Positions 28,022-37,495 of a stretch of DNA of 64,000 nt are shown one piece after another. Under the pieces are notes generated by a model, which was given only the letters and a program-made list of their open reading frames with translations, made no database searches and was not told the origin of the DNA. A program made the position numbers and the translations under genes. Origin of the DNA: Glaciimonas sp. CA11.2. Its GTDB lineage: Bacteria; Pseudomonadota; Gammaproteobacteria; Burkholderiales; Burkholderiaceae_D. The DNA is taken from the NCBI RefSeq assembly GCF_034314045.1, contig NZ_JAVIWL010000001.1, positions 4,960,001-5,024,000 of the forward strand. The letters run 5' to 3'. Every line of letters begins with the position of its first letter. Within the stretch, counting starts at the first letter, position 1.

Positions 28022-29632
28022 ATGCCATCCTTCAACACTAATCACTATCCCTACGCTTCCCGCCGAAGTGCAGTCTTCGCCAATCGCGGCATGGTGGCAA
28101 CATCGCAACCCTTGGCTGCGCAAGCTGGTTTACAGGTTTTGCAAGCTGGTGGAAATGCCATTGATGCAGCCATCGCTGCGGCCGCCGCGCTGAGCGTGGT
28201 CGAGCCAACCGCTAACGGTATCGGAGGCGACGCCTTCGCCCTGATCTGGCACAAAGACAAGTTGCACGGGCTCAACGCCAGCGGCGCGGCGCCGCAGGCC
28301 ATTTCGCTCGAAGCCCTTAAAGCCGCGGGACATACCAGCATGCCAAAATACGGCGCATTGCCGGTGACTGTGCCGGGGACACCGGGCGCGTGGGCCACCA
28401 TGGCAGAACGTTTTGGCAAGTTGCCGTTGACCCAGTCGATGGCTGGTGCGATCACTCTGGCGCAAGAAGGATTCCCCGTTTCGCCGATGATCGCCGTAGC
28501 TTGGGAAGCGGCGCATAAAGGCTTCACCATCAACCTGAAAGAAGCACACTTCAAGCCATGGTTCGACACCTTCGCCCCGCAAGTCCGTGCGCCCCGTGCT
28601 GGTGAAATCTGGCGTTCCGCAGACCACGCCCAAACGCTACGCACTATCGCTGAAGATAACGCCGAAAGTTTCTATCGCGGTGCCTTGGCAGAAAAAATCG
28701 CCGCCTGTGTACGTGGTGCTGGCGGCTATCTGGATGTCGCCGATCTGGCCGCTTACAAACCGGAATGGGTCGATCCGATCAGTGCCAATTATCGTGGCTA
28801 TGACGTATGGGAAATTCCGCCAAATGGTCATGGCTTGGTGGCGTTGCTGGCACTGAATATATTGAAGGGATTTGATTTCAGCGAGCGTGATGCGTTGCTG
28901 ACCTATCATCGTCAGATCGAAGCGATCAAGTTGGCTTACGCTGACGGTCTGACACATATTGCTGATTCTGGTCACATGCGGGTGTCGGTTAAAGATTTGC
29001 TGTCCGATGGTTATGCCGACGAGCGTCGCAAACTGATCGGGCAACGCGCTAACTTGCCTGTGGCTGGTGAACCGCCGCGTGGGGGAACCGTTTATCTCAG
29101 CACCGCTGATAACGAGGGCAATATGGTGTCGTTCATTCAGAGTAATTACATGGGCTTCGGTTCTGGATTGGTCGTGCCGGGCACTGGCATCGCGCTGCAT
29201 AATCGTGGTAACAACTTTACTTTGGACGCTTCTCATCCTAATTGCCTGGGGCCTGGCAAGCGGCCTTATCACACTATTATTCCTGGCTTTCTGACCAAGG
29301 ATGGGCATGCGGTTGGGCCGTTTGGTGTGATGGGAGGCTTTATGCAGCCGCAAGGACATGTGCAGATGGTGATGAATACGGTGGATTTTGGCTTGAATCC
29401 GCAGTCTTCACTTGATGCACCGCGTTGGGAATGGGAGACTGGTAACAAAGTTAGTATTGAGCATACTACTGTTGAACCGTTGTTTCGTGGTTTGAGTGGG
29501 TTAGGTCATGATGTTGCCTGGTCTGGTAATCAGCTTGGATTTGGTCGTGGGCAGATTATTTGGCGCGATGAGTTTGGTGTGCTTTGTGGTGGTACGGAGC
29601 CGCGTTCGGATGGGTGTGTGGCGGCTTGGTGA
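28022..29632 (+). CDS. ggt: Gamma-glutamyltransferase family Ntn-hydrolase
   Basis: This 536-aa precursor would self-cleave before the catalytic Thr356 (RGGTVYLSTAD) into large and small subunits. GGNAIDAAIAAAAALSVVEP near the start and RPYHTIIPGF in the small subunit are family marks. No signal peptide is seen, unlike periplasmic E. coli Ggt, so it probably acts in the cytosol on imported gamma-glutamyl peptides (YwrD-like branch). It is the last gene of the first peptide-ABC operon. The final 200 bases are unusually T- and GGT-rich compared with the rest. Confidence 0.9.
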   Translation: MPSFNTNHYPYASRRSAVFANRGMVATSQPLAAQAGLQVLQAGGNAIDAAIAAAAALSVVEPTANGIGGDAFALIWHKDKLHGLNASGAAPQAISLEALKAAGHTSMPKYGALPVTVPGTPGAWATMAERFGKLPLTQSMAGAITLAQEGFPVSPMIAVAWEAAHKGFTINLKEAHFKPWFDTFAPQVRAPRAGEIWRSADHAQTLRTIAEDNAESFYRGALAEKIAACVRGAGGYLDVADLAAYKPEWVDPISANYRGYDVWEIPPNGHGLVALLALNILKGFDFSERDALLTYHRQIEAIKLAYADGLTHIADSGHMRVSVKDLLSDGYADERRKLIGQRANLPVAGEPPRGGTVYLSTADNEGNMVSFIQSNYMGFGSGLVVPGTGIALHNRGNNFTLDASHPNCLGPGKRPYHTIIPGFLTKDGHAVGPFGVMGGFMQPQGHVQMVMNTVDFGLNPQSSLDAPRWEWETGNKVSIEHTTVEPLFRGLSGLGHDVAWSGNQLGFGRGQIIWRDEFGVLCGGTEPRSDGCVAAW

Positions 29633-29691
29633 CGTTGGTTTTTTTGACGTTTGAATGTTGATTTAAATTTTCTTTTAAGTAGTGTCGATTT

Positions 29692-29713
29692 GGTTAGGTT
29701 AGGTTAGGTTAGG
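29692..29713. repeat. GGTTA pentamer tandem array
   Basis: Four and a half exact copies of GGTTA stand directly before the first long dispersed repeat. The unit equals the insect telomere pentamer TTAGG by chance. Related GGTT words continue to about 29735. Confidence 0.9.
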
Positions 29714-29741
29714 TGGTTGTTTAGGTTAGTTGGTTGTTGAG

Positions 29742-30178
29742 ACGGTTGATGCTCCGTGGATGCTTGTCGGGGGTAGCCCGACAGCTAGTTACTTTTTCTT
29801 GCTTCGCCAAGAAAAAGTAACCAAAAAGAAGGCGACCGCAACGACGCCGCCCTGCGGGTTCCCAAGTATTTCAGCCGCCAGTCGGGTTGAAAGACCAACT
29901 CGCTACGCTCAAACATGTCTTCCAACAATTCCCGACTGACAGCTGAAATACTTGGCAGCGTCCATGACGGAGTACGTCAAGGTCAACTTCAAGAACAACC
30001 GCAACGTCAAAGGTGGCTGCGCCTGCAAGGTCAAAGGCAACGTCAACTGTGGCTGCGCCTGCAAGGTCAAACGCAACTGCAACTGCAACTGCAACTGTGG
30101 CTGCGCCTGCAACGGCCTTTATAGTTGATGTGATTTAGTTTTGTACTAACCTCATCTACAAGCTTTATATGAATACGC
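29742..30178. repeat. Long dispersed repeat, full copy 1
   Basis: About 437 bases with high similarity to 32091-32530 in the same orientation. The parts in order are: a CTCCGTGGATGCTTGTCGGG-type lead; a 14-bp hairpin (GTTACTTTTTCTTG and its complement, loop CTTCGC, about 29788-29821); a conserved block; a CAACNN-rich minisatellite with three copies of GTGGCTGCGCCTGCAA (30013, 30049, 30097; spacing 36 and 48); and a conserved tail to ATACG. Glu/Leu/Arg-rich reading frames exist on both strands, only because the repeats are multiples of six. Confidence 0.88.
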
Positions 30179-30216
30179 ACTTTAGACTGATTTTCGATAA
30201 CGACAAATAAATCATC

Positions 30217-31044
30217 ATGAAGAAAATCTCAATCACCCGCGTTTTATCCGAGTTACCTGACTCGTCTGAATCGGTTCCAGCCATTACTGGTGGTGAGCCT
30301 GTTAAATCAGTTTCACTGCCTGAATATGTCTATGCAAAGTTACGCGAAGATATTTTTGAGATGCGGCTGTTGCCGGGTGATCAAATCACGGAAACTGATA
30401 TCGCAGCTCATTTCAAGGTATCCCGTACACCCGTGCGTGAGGCTTTGCAACGTTTACAGGGTGACGGTCTTGTGCAAGGCTATGTGCGTGGCGGTTGGGA
30501 AGTTGTGCCGATCAATTTAAAACGTTTCGAAGATTTATACGAATTTCGTAAACTGATCGAAGTACACGCGGTCGGCCGCCTTTGCGCTGGATTAGCCGGA
30601 GGATTAGCCGATGGTGGCGCGGTCAATGGTGCCTTGATCGATAACCTCAAAGCGATCTGGTGTGTGCCGGTGAGCGAACGCTTGACTGATGGCGGCCAGG
30701 TCGCTGCTATGGACGAGGTATTCCATCAAACCTTGGTGCGTGCGAGTGGAAATCTGGAAATGGCAAGTGCTTTTGACCGCCTGACTGATCGCATCCGTAT
30801 CGTACGGCGTTTAGATTTTGTCTACGGTGATTGCGTACAATCAACCTACGATGAACATGCGGCGATTTTGGCGCAAATCAGCGCGTACGCGGGTGGGGAA
30901 GCTATTCGACTGATAACGGAACACATTGAAGGTAGCCATGCCGAAGTGAATCAAATTACGTTGCATAGCCTTCACAGCGCACGTGCCGCGGCGTCAACCG
31001 AGCGAGTGCGTTATGCGGCGGTAAAGGTATTGCGCAATGCTTGA
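30217..31044 (+). CDS. GntR-family regulator, FCD subfamily
   Basis: This 275-aa regulator has a winged-helix domain (about residues 33-100; PGDQITETDIAAHFKVSRTP and VREALQRLQGDGLV) and an all-helical FCD ligand domain (about 105-250) with His residues placed to bind metal and an organic acid ligand (DEVFHQTLVRASGN, ITEHIEGSHAEV). It sits between the two peptide-transport units and converges with the M55 peptidase gene, so it may control either. The segment it shares with dppA is bracketed by dispersed repeats. Confidence 0.9.
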   Translation: MKKISITRVLSELPDSSESVPAITGGEPVKSVSLPEYVYAKLREDIFEMRLLPGDQITETDIAAHFKVSRTPVREALQRLQGDGLVQGYVRGGWEVVPINLKRFEDLYEFRKLIEVHAVGRLCAGLAGGLADGGAVNGALIDNLKAIWCVPVSERLTDGGQVAAMDEVFHQTLVRASGNLEMASAFDRLTDRIRIVRRLDFVYGDCVQSTYDEHAAILAQISAYAGGEAIRLITEHIEGSHAEVNQITLHSLHSARAAASTERVRYAAVKVLRNA

Positions 31045-31086
31045 TCAGGTATTTAACACCATTATTCTGACACCGTCATTTCGCGC

Positions 31087-31908
31087 TTAGTTACGCAACA
31101 TAAAAGACATCGCCGACAAGCTATTTAATATCCTGACAGCGTATTGCACAGAGGGTGCAGAGAAGCTCACATTAACACCATCAATCCTCTGCAATATCGG
31201 CAGTTGACAGAAACAATCTGCCAGCGCAGGACTCTGCGTTTGTAGCTTGCAGGTGATCTGTGGCTGTAGAACGAACGGAGCGGCGTCTTTAATCGTGTGC
31301 ATTGCGGCTTCGGCGCCTTCGGCTAGCAACGTAACAGCACGTTGTGGCGATATCGAGATGCCGCTGGTATTTCCTTGCGCCATTTTTACGCTGATCAGAT
31401 TGGCTTGTGGAAATAGCAGTTTGGCCTCATCAACGAAGATATCGTCACCGCTGCCAAAAATCACCGGGACGCCGAACTCTCCGGCCAGTGCGCCGTAGAT
31501 TCCAGCCTCTCCTAACTCCAGATCATTGAGCCAGACTCGGGCGAAGGCGAAGCTGTTGATGGTGTGCGCGAGGATACCGCTACTTTGTGAGCGGCCGTGA
31601 TAGCCGACCATCATCACCGCGTCAACGCCGGTCTCGACGCCGCTCATCATTCCTAGCAGGCGGGGTTTGCCGAGAATTGCGCTGGCGGAGGGGTGCAATA
31701 GATCCGGTAGGAGGTTACGAAAACCGCCGTGTGAGTCATTGACGAGGACTTCTGTTGCTCCTCCGGCGAATGCGCCCTCGATTACTGCGTTGGCTTCTAG
31801 TGTCATTAGGCGTCGTGCACGTTCGTACTCGGGATTACCGGCGCGGGTTTGTTCGGGATGGAATACGCTGGCAATGCCCTCTATGTCTACCGAGATAAGT
31901 ATTTTCAT
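31087..31908 (-). CDS. dppA: M55-family D-aminopeptidase (DppA type)
   Basis: This 273-aa zinc-dependent peptidase, in the family of Bacillus DppA, releases N-terminal D-amino acids such as from D-Ala-D-Ala. Zinc-binding motifs are ISVDIEGIASV at the start and NDSHGGFRNL, with GYHGRS and GSGDD further on. The ATG at 31908 (MKILISVDIEG) matches family starts better than the one nine bases upstream. It lies on the same strand as, and downstream of, the dmpA operon, but dispersed repeats (31967-32530) now separate them. Confidence 0.92.
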   Translation of the reverse strand: MKILISVDIEGIASVFHPEQTRAGNPEYERARRLMTLEANAVIEGAFAGGATEVLVNDSHGGFRNLLPDLLHPSASAILGKPRLLGMMSGVETGVDAVMMVGYHGRSQSSGILAHTINSFAFARVWLNDLELGEAGIYGALAGEFGVPVIFGSGDDIFVDEAKLLFPQANLISVKMAQGNTSGISISPQRAVTLLAEGAEAAMHTIKDAAPFVLQPQITCKLQTQSPALADCFCQLPILQRIDGVNVSFSAPSVQYAVRILNSLSAMSFMLRN

Positions 31909-31966
31909 TGTGGTCATTCTTAATTAGGTCTTCTATTGCGATGGTTTGAGTCGTCTGTAGCTGAAA

Positions 31967-32058
31967 CGGTTGCGGCTCCGCGGGTGCTTGTCAGGGATTA
32001 GCCCGGCGGGCTTCCTCGCCGAGAAAGTGCAACGATAAGGACACGGCTCTTTCGGGTT
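31967..32058. repeat. Truncated, diverged third copy of the dispersed repeat
   Basis: The lead part (CGGTTGCGGCTCCGCGGGTG, then CTTGTCAGGGATTAGCCCGG) and the start of the next block are recognisable, but the hairpin is degraded and the minisatellite is missing. It lies about 30 bases left of full copy 2, same orientation. Confidence 0.7.
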
Positions 32059-32090
32059 GTTGTATCAAATACAGTCGTCGTTAATTATTG

Positions 32091-32530
32091 CGGTTGCCGC
32101 TCCGTGGGTGCTAGTCGGGGGTAGCCCGACAGCTAGTTACTTTTTCTTGCTTGGCTCGGCGCCCCCCACCAAGAAAAAGTAACCAAAAAGAAGGCGACCG
32201 CAACTGACGCTGCCCTTCGGATTCCCAAGCATTTCAGCCGCCAGCCGGGTTGAAAGACCAACTCGCTGCGCTCAAACATGTCTTCCAACAATTCCCGACT
32301 GACAGCTGAAATACTTGGCAGCGTCCATGACGGGGTAGGTCAACTTCAACTTCAACTTCAACGGCAACGGCAACTTCAGCTTCAAGAACAACCGCAACTT
32401 CAAAAGTGGCTGCGCCTGCAAGGTCAAGAGCAACGTCAACTGTGGCTGCGCCTGCAACTGCAACTGCCTAAATAGTTGATGTGATTTAGTTTTGTACCGA
32501 TCTCATCTACAAGCGTTATATGTTAATACG
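32091..32530. repeat. Long dispersed repeat, full copy 2
   Basis: Same architecture and orientation as 29742-30178. The hairpin arms are identical (GTTACTTTTTCTTG and complement), but the loop is longer and GC-rich. The minisatellite has two copies of GTGGCTGCGCCTGCAA (32406, 32442; spacing 36) and more CAACTT/CAACGG hexamers on the left. The tail (TAGTTGATGTGATTTAG...) is almost identical to copy 1. The copies therefore differ mainly in repeat number and hairpin loop. Confidence 0.88.
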
Positions 32531-32541
32531 TCTTAATTGAA

Positions 32542-33615
32542 TTAATTACGTTTAGTAGTATCGTCACCAGACGCCGCCACATCCCGCAACGATCTGCGCA
32601 GATGACCGTCCCGCCCTTCCACTGTTTCAGCTGCAAACAAGGCATTAACTATCGCTTGTTCAGTGCTCTCAGCCACGGCCTGAAACAACGGATCAAGCAC
32701 GCTATCGTGCAGCGTTGTCCATTGTTGTGTCGCGCAATCGGGACGGTATGAAACCGTTTGCGTGGTCGAGAACGCTAGCGCTAGGTCGCCGCTGCCGTGT
32801 CCGTAGTTGGAGCCGGCGCGACCAAGACCGATACCGCAGCGCGTGGCTAGACGTCTTAACTGACGTGCATCCAGCGGTGCATCGGTTGCGATAATCATGA
32901 TAATTGAACCCATTTCCGGCGCGTCGTTTAGAGGCAACCAAGGATGGGCCAAATTGAGTTGATGCAGTTGTTCGCCGATGTTGATGCCGGCCAGTGTCAA
33001 CTCAGGGAGTTTGCCGAAGTTCGCCAATACTAATGCGCCGACACAATATTGTTGACCATTAGCGCCGCCAATGTTGGCGTAGCGCGATGCAGAGCCGATG
33101 CCGCCTTTCAAGTCAAAGCAGGACATGCCACGGCCTGCACCCACGGAACCTTGTAAAAATATCGGTTCTGCGGCGTTCAATGCATGCTGGTAATGCTCGG
33201 TAGTGACCGCCATCGCCTGAATATCGTTGAGGTAGCCATCATTACATTCAAATACCAACGGATTGAGAGTGGGATCAGCGCGCCCGATTTCGGGATTCGT
33301 TTTGATCGCTGAGATGATCTGTGCGGTGGCGACCGTGCCTACCGACAGCGTATTGGTCAACGCAATCGGCGTCTCCAGCACGCCTAGTTCCTGCAACTGT
33401 ACCAAGCCGATACTTTTGCCAAAACCATTGAATACCACGGCTGCGGCAGGCACTTTGTCGCGGAACGGGTCACCGTCGTGGGGGCGGATGACTGTCACGC
33501 CGGTCTGTATCGCACCTTGCATCAAAGTGACGTGACCAACAGTGACGCCAGCCACATCGCTGATCGCATTGTTGGGGCCGGCAGCGAGCGAGCCGATGAT
33601 AGGAATGGATAGCAT
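32542..33615 (-). CDS. P1-family aminopeptidase (DmpA/BapA type)
   Basis: This 357-aa self-processing Ntn-like hydrolase belongs to MEROPS family P1, whose DmpA and BapA members remove L-, D- or beta-amino acids. The autocleavage site and nucleophile appear as MGSIIMIIATDAPL (Gly236-Ser237). FNGFGKSIGL and the Asn-rich ECNDGYLND are also typical. No signal peptide is seen. Its ATG overlaps the permease stop as TGATG, so it is translationally coupled to the transporter. Substrate class is inferred. Confidence 0.9.
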   Translation of the reverse strand: MLSIPIIGSLAAGPNNAISDVAGVTVGHVTLMQGAIQTGVTVIRPHDGDPFRDKVPAAAVVFNGFGKSIGLVQLQELGVLETPIALTNTLSVGTVATAQIISAIKTNPEIGRADPTLNPLVFECNDGYLNDIQAMAVTTEHYQHALNAAEPIFLQGSVGAGRGMSCFDLKGGIGSASRYANIGGANGQQYCVGALVLANFGKLPELTLAGINIGEQLHQLNLAHPWLPLNDAPEMGSIIMIIATDAPLDARQLRRLATRCGIGLGRAGSNYGHGSGDLALAFSTTQTVSYRPDCATQQWTTLHDSVLDPLFQAVAESTEQAIVNALFAAETVEGRDGHLRRSLRDVAASGDDTTKRN

Positions 33616-34556
33616 CAGCGACGATCGATCTTAGGGTCCAAAGCATCCCGCAGACCATCTCCTAGCAGATTAAATGCTAGCACCGTAAAGAAAATTGCCA
33701 GACTCGGGAAGATCGCAATATGTGGCGCTGTCATCATGTCGGCACGTGCCTCATTGAGCATCGCGCCCCACTCCGGCATCGGCGGCTGTGCGCCCATACC
33801 AAGGAAAGACAGACTCGCTGCGGTAATAATCGAGGTACCGATACGCATCGTGAAATATACCACCACAGCCGACACCGTACCGGGAAAAATATGCCGCAAG
33901 ATAATCGTGCGATCATTCGCGCCAATACTGCGCACCGCCTCAATAAAAGTCAGATGCTTCAATACCAGCGTATTGCCGCGTACCAGGCGGGCAAAGGTGG
34001 GAATGCTGAAAATAGCCACCGCGAAGATGACGTTCGACATACCGCTACCCAAGATCGCAACGATACCGATGGCCAGCAAAATGCCGGGGAAAGCGAACAA
34101 TACGTCGCAGATACGCATAATGATGCGATCGGCCCAGCCTTCATAATAGCCCGCGATCAGACCGAAAAATGTACCCACGATTGCGCCCACCGCCACCGAT
34201 GAAAATCCTGCGGCAAGAGAAATCCGCGTACCCATCAATATACGGCTAAAAATATCGCGGCCCAGAGAGTCGACACCGAACCAGTGCGCCAGCGATGGAC
34301 CGGCATTTAGTGCATCATAATCAAAATAGTTTTCTGCGTCATAGGGCACCAAATACGGTGCTGCTATTGCCAACACGATCAAAAACAATACGAAGCAACC
34401 GGCTGCGACGGCCAGATGTTGCTTCTTGAACTTGCGCCAGAACTCACTCCATGGTGTCCGAATAGAAGTGGGAAGCGGGGCTAAGACAGCAGCCACAATA
34501 GCGGCACTGCGGACGGATGGAAGATCGCTGGTTGGGTTCGACACGGCCGGCCTCAC
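33615..34556 (-). CDS. Peptide ABC transporter permease, DppC/GsiD type (second system)
   Basis: This 313-aa permease has the OppC_N helix and the signature [20 protein letters not shown]; the EAA loop reads [20 protein letters not shown]. Its start overlaps the stop of the DppB-type gene by four bases (ATGA) and its stop overlaps the peptidase start. It forms the pore with the next gene upstream. Confidence 0.94.
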   Translation of the reverse strand: MRPAVSNPTSDLPSVRSAAIVAAVLAPLPTSIRTPWSEFWRKFKKQHLAVAAGCFVLFLIVLAIAAPYLVPYDAENYFDYDALNAGPSLAHWFGVDSLGRDIFSRILMGTRISLAAGFSSVAVGAIVGTFFGLIAGYYEGWADRIIMRICDVLFAFPGILLAIGIVAILGSGMSNVIFAVAIFSIPTFARLVRGNTLVLKHLTFIEAVRSIGANDRTIILRHIFPGTVSAVVVYFTMRIGTSIITAASLSFLGMGAQPPMPEWGAMLNEARADMMTAPHIAIFPSLAIFFTVLAFNLLGDGLRDALDPKIDRR

Positions 34557-35473
34557 TTGTAACGGATGCTCGGATTGATGACGGCATACAACATGTCAAC
34601 GATCAGATTAATAAAGATGAATTCGAGCGAGAACAACAGAATCTCCGCCTGAATAACCGGATAGTCACGCATATCAACCGCGTCAATCAGCAGCCGCCCC
34701 ATGCCCGGCCAGTTAAAGACCATTTCCACCACGATAGAACCGCCCAGCAAAAAGCCGAATTGCAGGCCCATCATCGTCACGACCGGAATCAGCGAATTGC
34801 GCAAACAATGTTTAAGAACGACAACAGTTTCAGAAAGTCCCTTGGCTCGTGCGGTTCTCACAAAATCTTCTTGCAGAATCTCTACAAAAGATGCACGGGT
34901 AAAACGCGCCATCACCGCAGCGACTGCCGCGCCAAGGGTTAGCGACGGCAAGATATAGTGACGCCAACTATCTGCACCAATCGTCGGCAACCAGCCAAGC
35001 TTGACCGAAAACAGTTCCATCAACAGCATGCCAAGTGCAAACGCCGGGAATGAAATCCCAGACACTGCCAATGTCATGCCTAGTCGATCAGGCCATTTAT
35101 TGCGCCATACCGCAGAGACGATGCCAATGAACAAACCAAAGAATACCGCCCACACCATGCTGGTCACCGTCAGCAAGAACGTAGGCCAAAACCGCTCCGC
35201 AATCTCCTGACTCACCGCACGCTTGGTACGTAGCGAATGTCCGAAGTCACCCCGCAAGGCATTGCCGAAATAATTCAAAAATTGCTGATGAATCGGCTTA
35301 TCCAGACCAAGATCGTGACGAATCATCTGCACCGTCTGGAGATCCGCTTCGGGTCCCGCAACCAGACGCGCAGGATCGCCCGGTAACAAATGGACGAACA
35401 TAAACACCATGACCGCAACAATCAGCAAGGTCGGTATCAGGCCCATCAGGCGTTTTAATACATAAGGAAACAT
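34553..35473 (-). CDS. Peptide ABC transporter permease, DppB/GsiC type (second system)
   Basis: This 306-aa permease has first helix [20 protein letters not shown], then [18 protein letters not shown]; the EAA loop reads [20 protein letters not shown]. The ATG at 35473 (MFPYVLKRL) is chosen because family members begin this way; the frame is open ten codons upstream. A 14-bp stem-loop lies between it and the binding-protein gene upstream. Confidence 0.93.
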   Translation of the reverse strand: MFPYVLKRLMGLIPTLLIVAVMVFMFVHLLPGDPARLVAGPEADLQTVQMIRHDLGLDKPIHQQFLNYFGNALRGDFGHSLRTKRAVSQEIAERFWPTFLLTVTSMVWAVFFGLFIGIVSAVWRNKWPDRLGMTLAVSGISFPAFALGMLLMELFSVKLGWLPTIGADSWRHYILPSLTLGAAVAAVMARFTRASFVEILQEDFVRTARAKGLSETVVVLKHCLRNSLIPVVTMMGLQFGFLLGGSIVVEMVFNWPGMGRLLIDAVDMRDYPVIQAEILLFSLEFIFINLIVDMLYAVINPSIRYK

Positions 35474-35678
35474 GGCACGTTCTGGTAAATGGTGAATCTG
35501 CAATTTCTACAGAGCCAGCCGGGATGAGTGATGTTGCATGATGTTGCGTTATTTTTTTGCACTATCTGGCGAGCGGTCTTGCAGCCGCAATATGGCATTA
35601 GCGGCATTAGCAACTTTTACGGCATTACTCCAAGTCTGCGACCACCCCATCGCCTTTTCCTGCTGGTACAACTTTATT

Positions 35679-35722
35679 TGATGGGAGTGAATGATGTGTT
35701 TTTATTCCATTCATTCCCATCA
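35679..35722 (-). promoter_or_regulatory. Stem-loop between binding-protein and permease genes
   Basis: A 14-bp stem (TGATGGGAGTGAAT 35679-35692 with 35709-35722, one G-T pair) lies 11 bases past the binding-protein stop. No T-run follows on the minus strand. Such hairpins commonly protect the upstream mRNA so that binding protein is made in excess over permease; that role is inferred. Confidence 0.6.
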
Positions 35723-35733
35723 GCAAGTGACGA

Positions 35734-37302
35734 CTATTTCAATTCTATTTCGTCGAAATTGAACGATCCATCAGGCATCACAAACATACCGCTCAGATTT
35801 TTGCTTCGTGCGTACAGCAATTTTTCAGTCACGAGGAAAGCCCAAGGTGCATCCTTCCAGATTTCAGTCTGCGCATCTTTGTAAAGAGCAGTTTTTTGCG
35901 CACGGTCAGTGGTAGTGAGCGCATTGGCGATATCAGCATCCACCTTGACGCTCTTGTAATAGGCGGTATTGAACAACTTAGGTGGGAACGATTCCGACGC
36001 TAATAATGGACGCAAGCCCCAATCCGCCTCGCCAGTAGACGACGACCAACCTGTGTAATACATCCGTACCGGCGCCGTGGCGGGATTCGGTGAACTTTCC
36101 ACCTTCTCCACACGTTGTCCGGCTTCCAGTGCCATGACCTTCACTTTGATACCAACCTGCGCCAACTGCTGCTGAACAAACTGAATGATTTTCTGCGCTG
36201 TTGTGTGGTTATAGGCTGACCACAACTCCGTTTCGAAACCGTTCGGATATCCCGCTTCAGAAAGTAATTGCTTGGCTTTTTTAATGTCGTAAGGCCAAGG
36301 ACCGGTTTTCAAGGCGTAATCGACGCCTTGTGGCAACACGCCATCTTGCGGCACGGCATAGCCATTAAAGGCAACTTTTACCAGCGCTTGTTTATTGATC
36401 GCGTAATTGATCGCTTCGCGTACTTTTGGGTTATCAAACGGCTTTTGTTGCGTGTTCATCGAAATGTAACGTTGCACAATCGATGGCGAAGAAATCAAAT
36501 CCAAATTGGTCTTGCTCTTCAGCAAATCAGCTTGTTCATAAGGCAGTGGAAACGCAAACTGTGCCTCGCCGGTTTGCATAATCGCGCTGCGGGTATTGTT
36601 ATCGATGACCGGCTTCCAGGTAATGCTATCAATCTTCGGATAACCTTTTTTCCAATAGCCGTCAAACTTGGTCACTTTCAAATAATCGGTTTGCTTCCAT
36701 TCCACAAATTTGAAAGGGCCAGTACCGACCGGATGGAAAGCAATTTCCTTGTTACCGTATTGCTTCAAAGCAGTCGGTGAAATCATCGCGGCAGAAGAAT
36801 GTGCCAGCGTATTGATAAATGGCGAGAAAGGTTCTTTCAACGTGATCTTGGCTTCGTAGTCATTGACAACATCGACCTTAACAATCCGATTGAACAGATT
36901 AAACCGTTTAAGTTTATTATCCGGATTGATCACCCGTTCGAGCGACATTTTGACCGCATCTGCCTTGAAATCAGTACCGTCCTGAAACTTCACATTTTTG
37001 CGCAGGCGGATGGTGTACACCAAACCGTCTTTGCTAACGTCATAACCTTCTGCCAGCACATTCACCAATTTCAAATCTTTATCAAAGCCAAACAAACCTT
37101 GATAAAACGACTTAATCACTGCTTGTGACAACGTATCATTACTATCATATGGGTCCATCGTAGTGAACGTCGACGCGACTGCCAGCGTGACATCTTTGGC
37201 GGCAAAAGCCTGCCCCGCTGCAAGTTGTGCTGCCAGTGCGACTGCGGTGCTGACTAGCACTTTGCCGATCGGTTTTCCATAAAAATGTCGCGCTGAAAGC
37301 AT
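35734..37302 (-). CDS. Peptide ABC transporter, substrate-binding protein (second system)
   Basis: This 522-aa family-5 binding protein, close to GsiB, has a signal peptide ending [10 protein letters not shown] (about residue 35). The mature start [20 protein letters not shown] and [19 protein letters not shown] are diagnostic. A strong ribosome site (AGGGGA) lies 6-7 bases before the ATG. It sits between the fused ATPase gene and the permeases. Spacers of 193 bases upstream and about 260 downstream suggest separate control of its level. Confidence 0.93.
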   Translation of the reverse strand: MLSARHFYGKPIGKVLVSTAVALAAQLAAGQAFAAKDVTLAVASTFTTMDPYDSNDTLSQAVIKSFYQGLFGFDKDLKLVNVLAEGYDVSKDGLVYTIRLRKNVKFQDGTDFKADAVKMSLERVINPDNKLKRFNLFNRIVKVDVVNDYEAKITLKEPFSPFINTLAHSSAAMISPTALKQYGNKEIAFHPVGTGPFKFVEWKQTDYLKVTKFDGYWKKGYPKIDSITWKPVIDNNTRSAIMQTGEAQFAFPLPYEQADLLKSKTNLDLISSPSIVQRYISMNTQQKPFDNPKVREAINYAINKQALVKVAFNGYAVPQDGVLPQGVDYALKTGPWPYDIKKAKQLLSEAGYPNGFETELWSAYNHTTAQKIIQFVQQQLAQVGIKVKVMALEAGQRVEKVESSPNPATAPVRMYYTGWSSSTGEADWGLRPLLASESFPPKLFNTAYYKSVKVDADIANALTTTDRAQKTALYKDAQTEIWKDAPWAFLVTEKLLYARSKNLSGMFVMPDGSFNFDEIELK

Positions 37303-37495
37303 GTTATTTCCCCTGGTTCAGATTTAATTCAAGATTGGTTAGGCAGATACAAATGACTATTAAAGCAAAAAAAACAAGAAAAATAGTGGACGAATCACGC
37401 CCCAGAATTAAGCGCAGAATTGACGCCTTATTCATTCGCTAGTGCAGCTAAGAAAGTAACGCACTCGAGGCGATTTTGCATAAGTTGCATCCTAT

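Noticed and set aside
29692..29713. TTAGG array as a telomere-like sequence
   Set aside because: Only about four units, internal to a bacterial chromosome region and next to ordinary genes; a chance match to the insect telomere unit.
29915..30124. Gln/Leu/Arg-rich ORF in dispersed repeat copy 1 (and its sister at 32278-32475, plus the antisense frames)
   Set aside because: The frames exist on both strands because the repeat units are multiples of six bases. There is no ribosome site, and the composition is pure repeat. Treated as repeat DNA.
29742..32530. CRISPR array
   Set aside because: The units are not separated by unique spacers of constant length and there are no cas genes.
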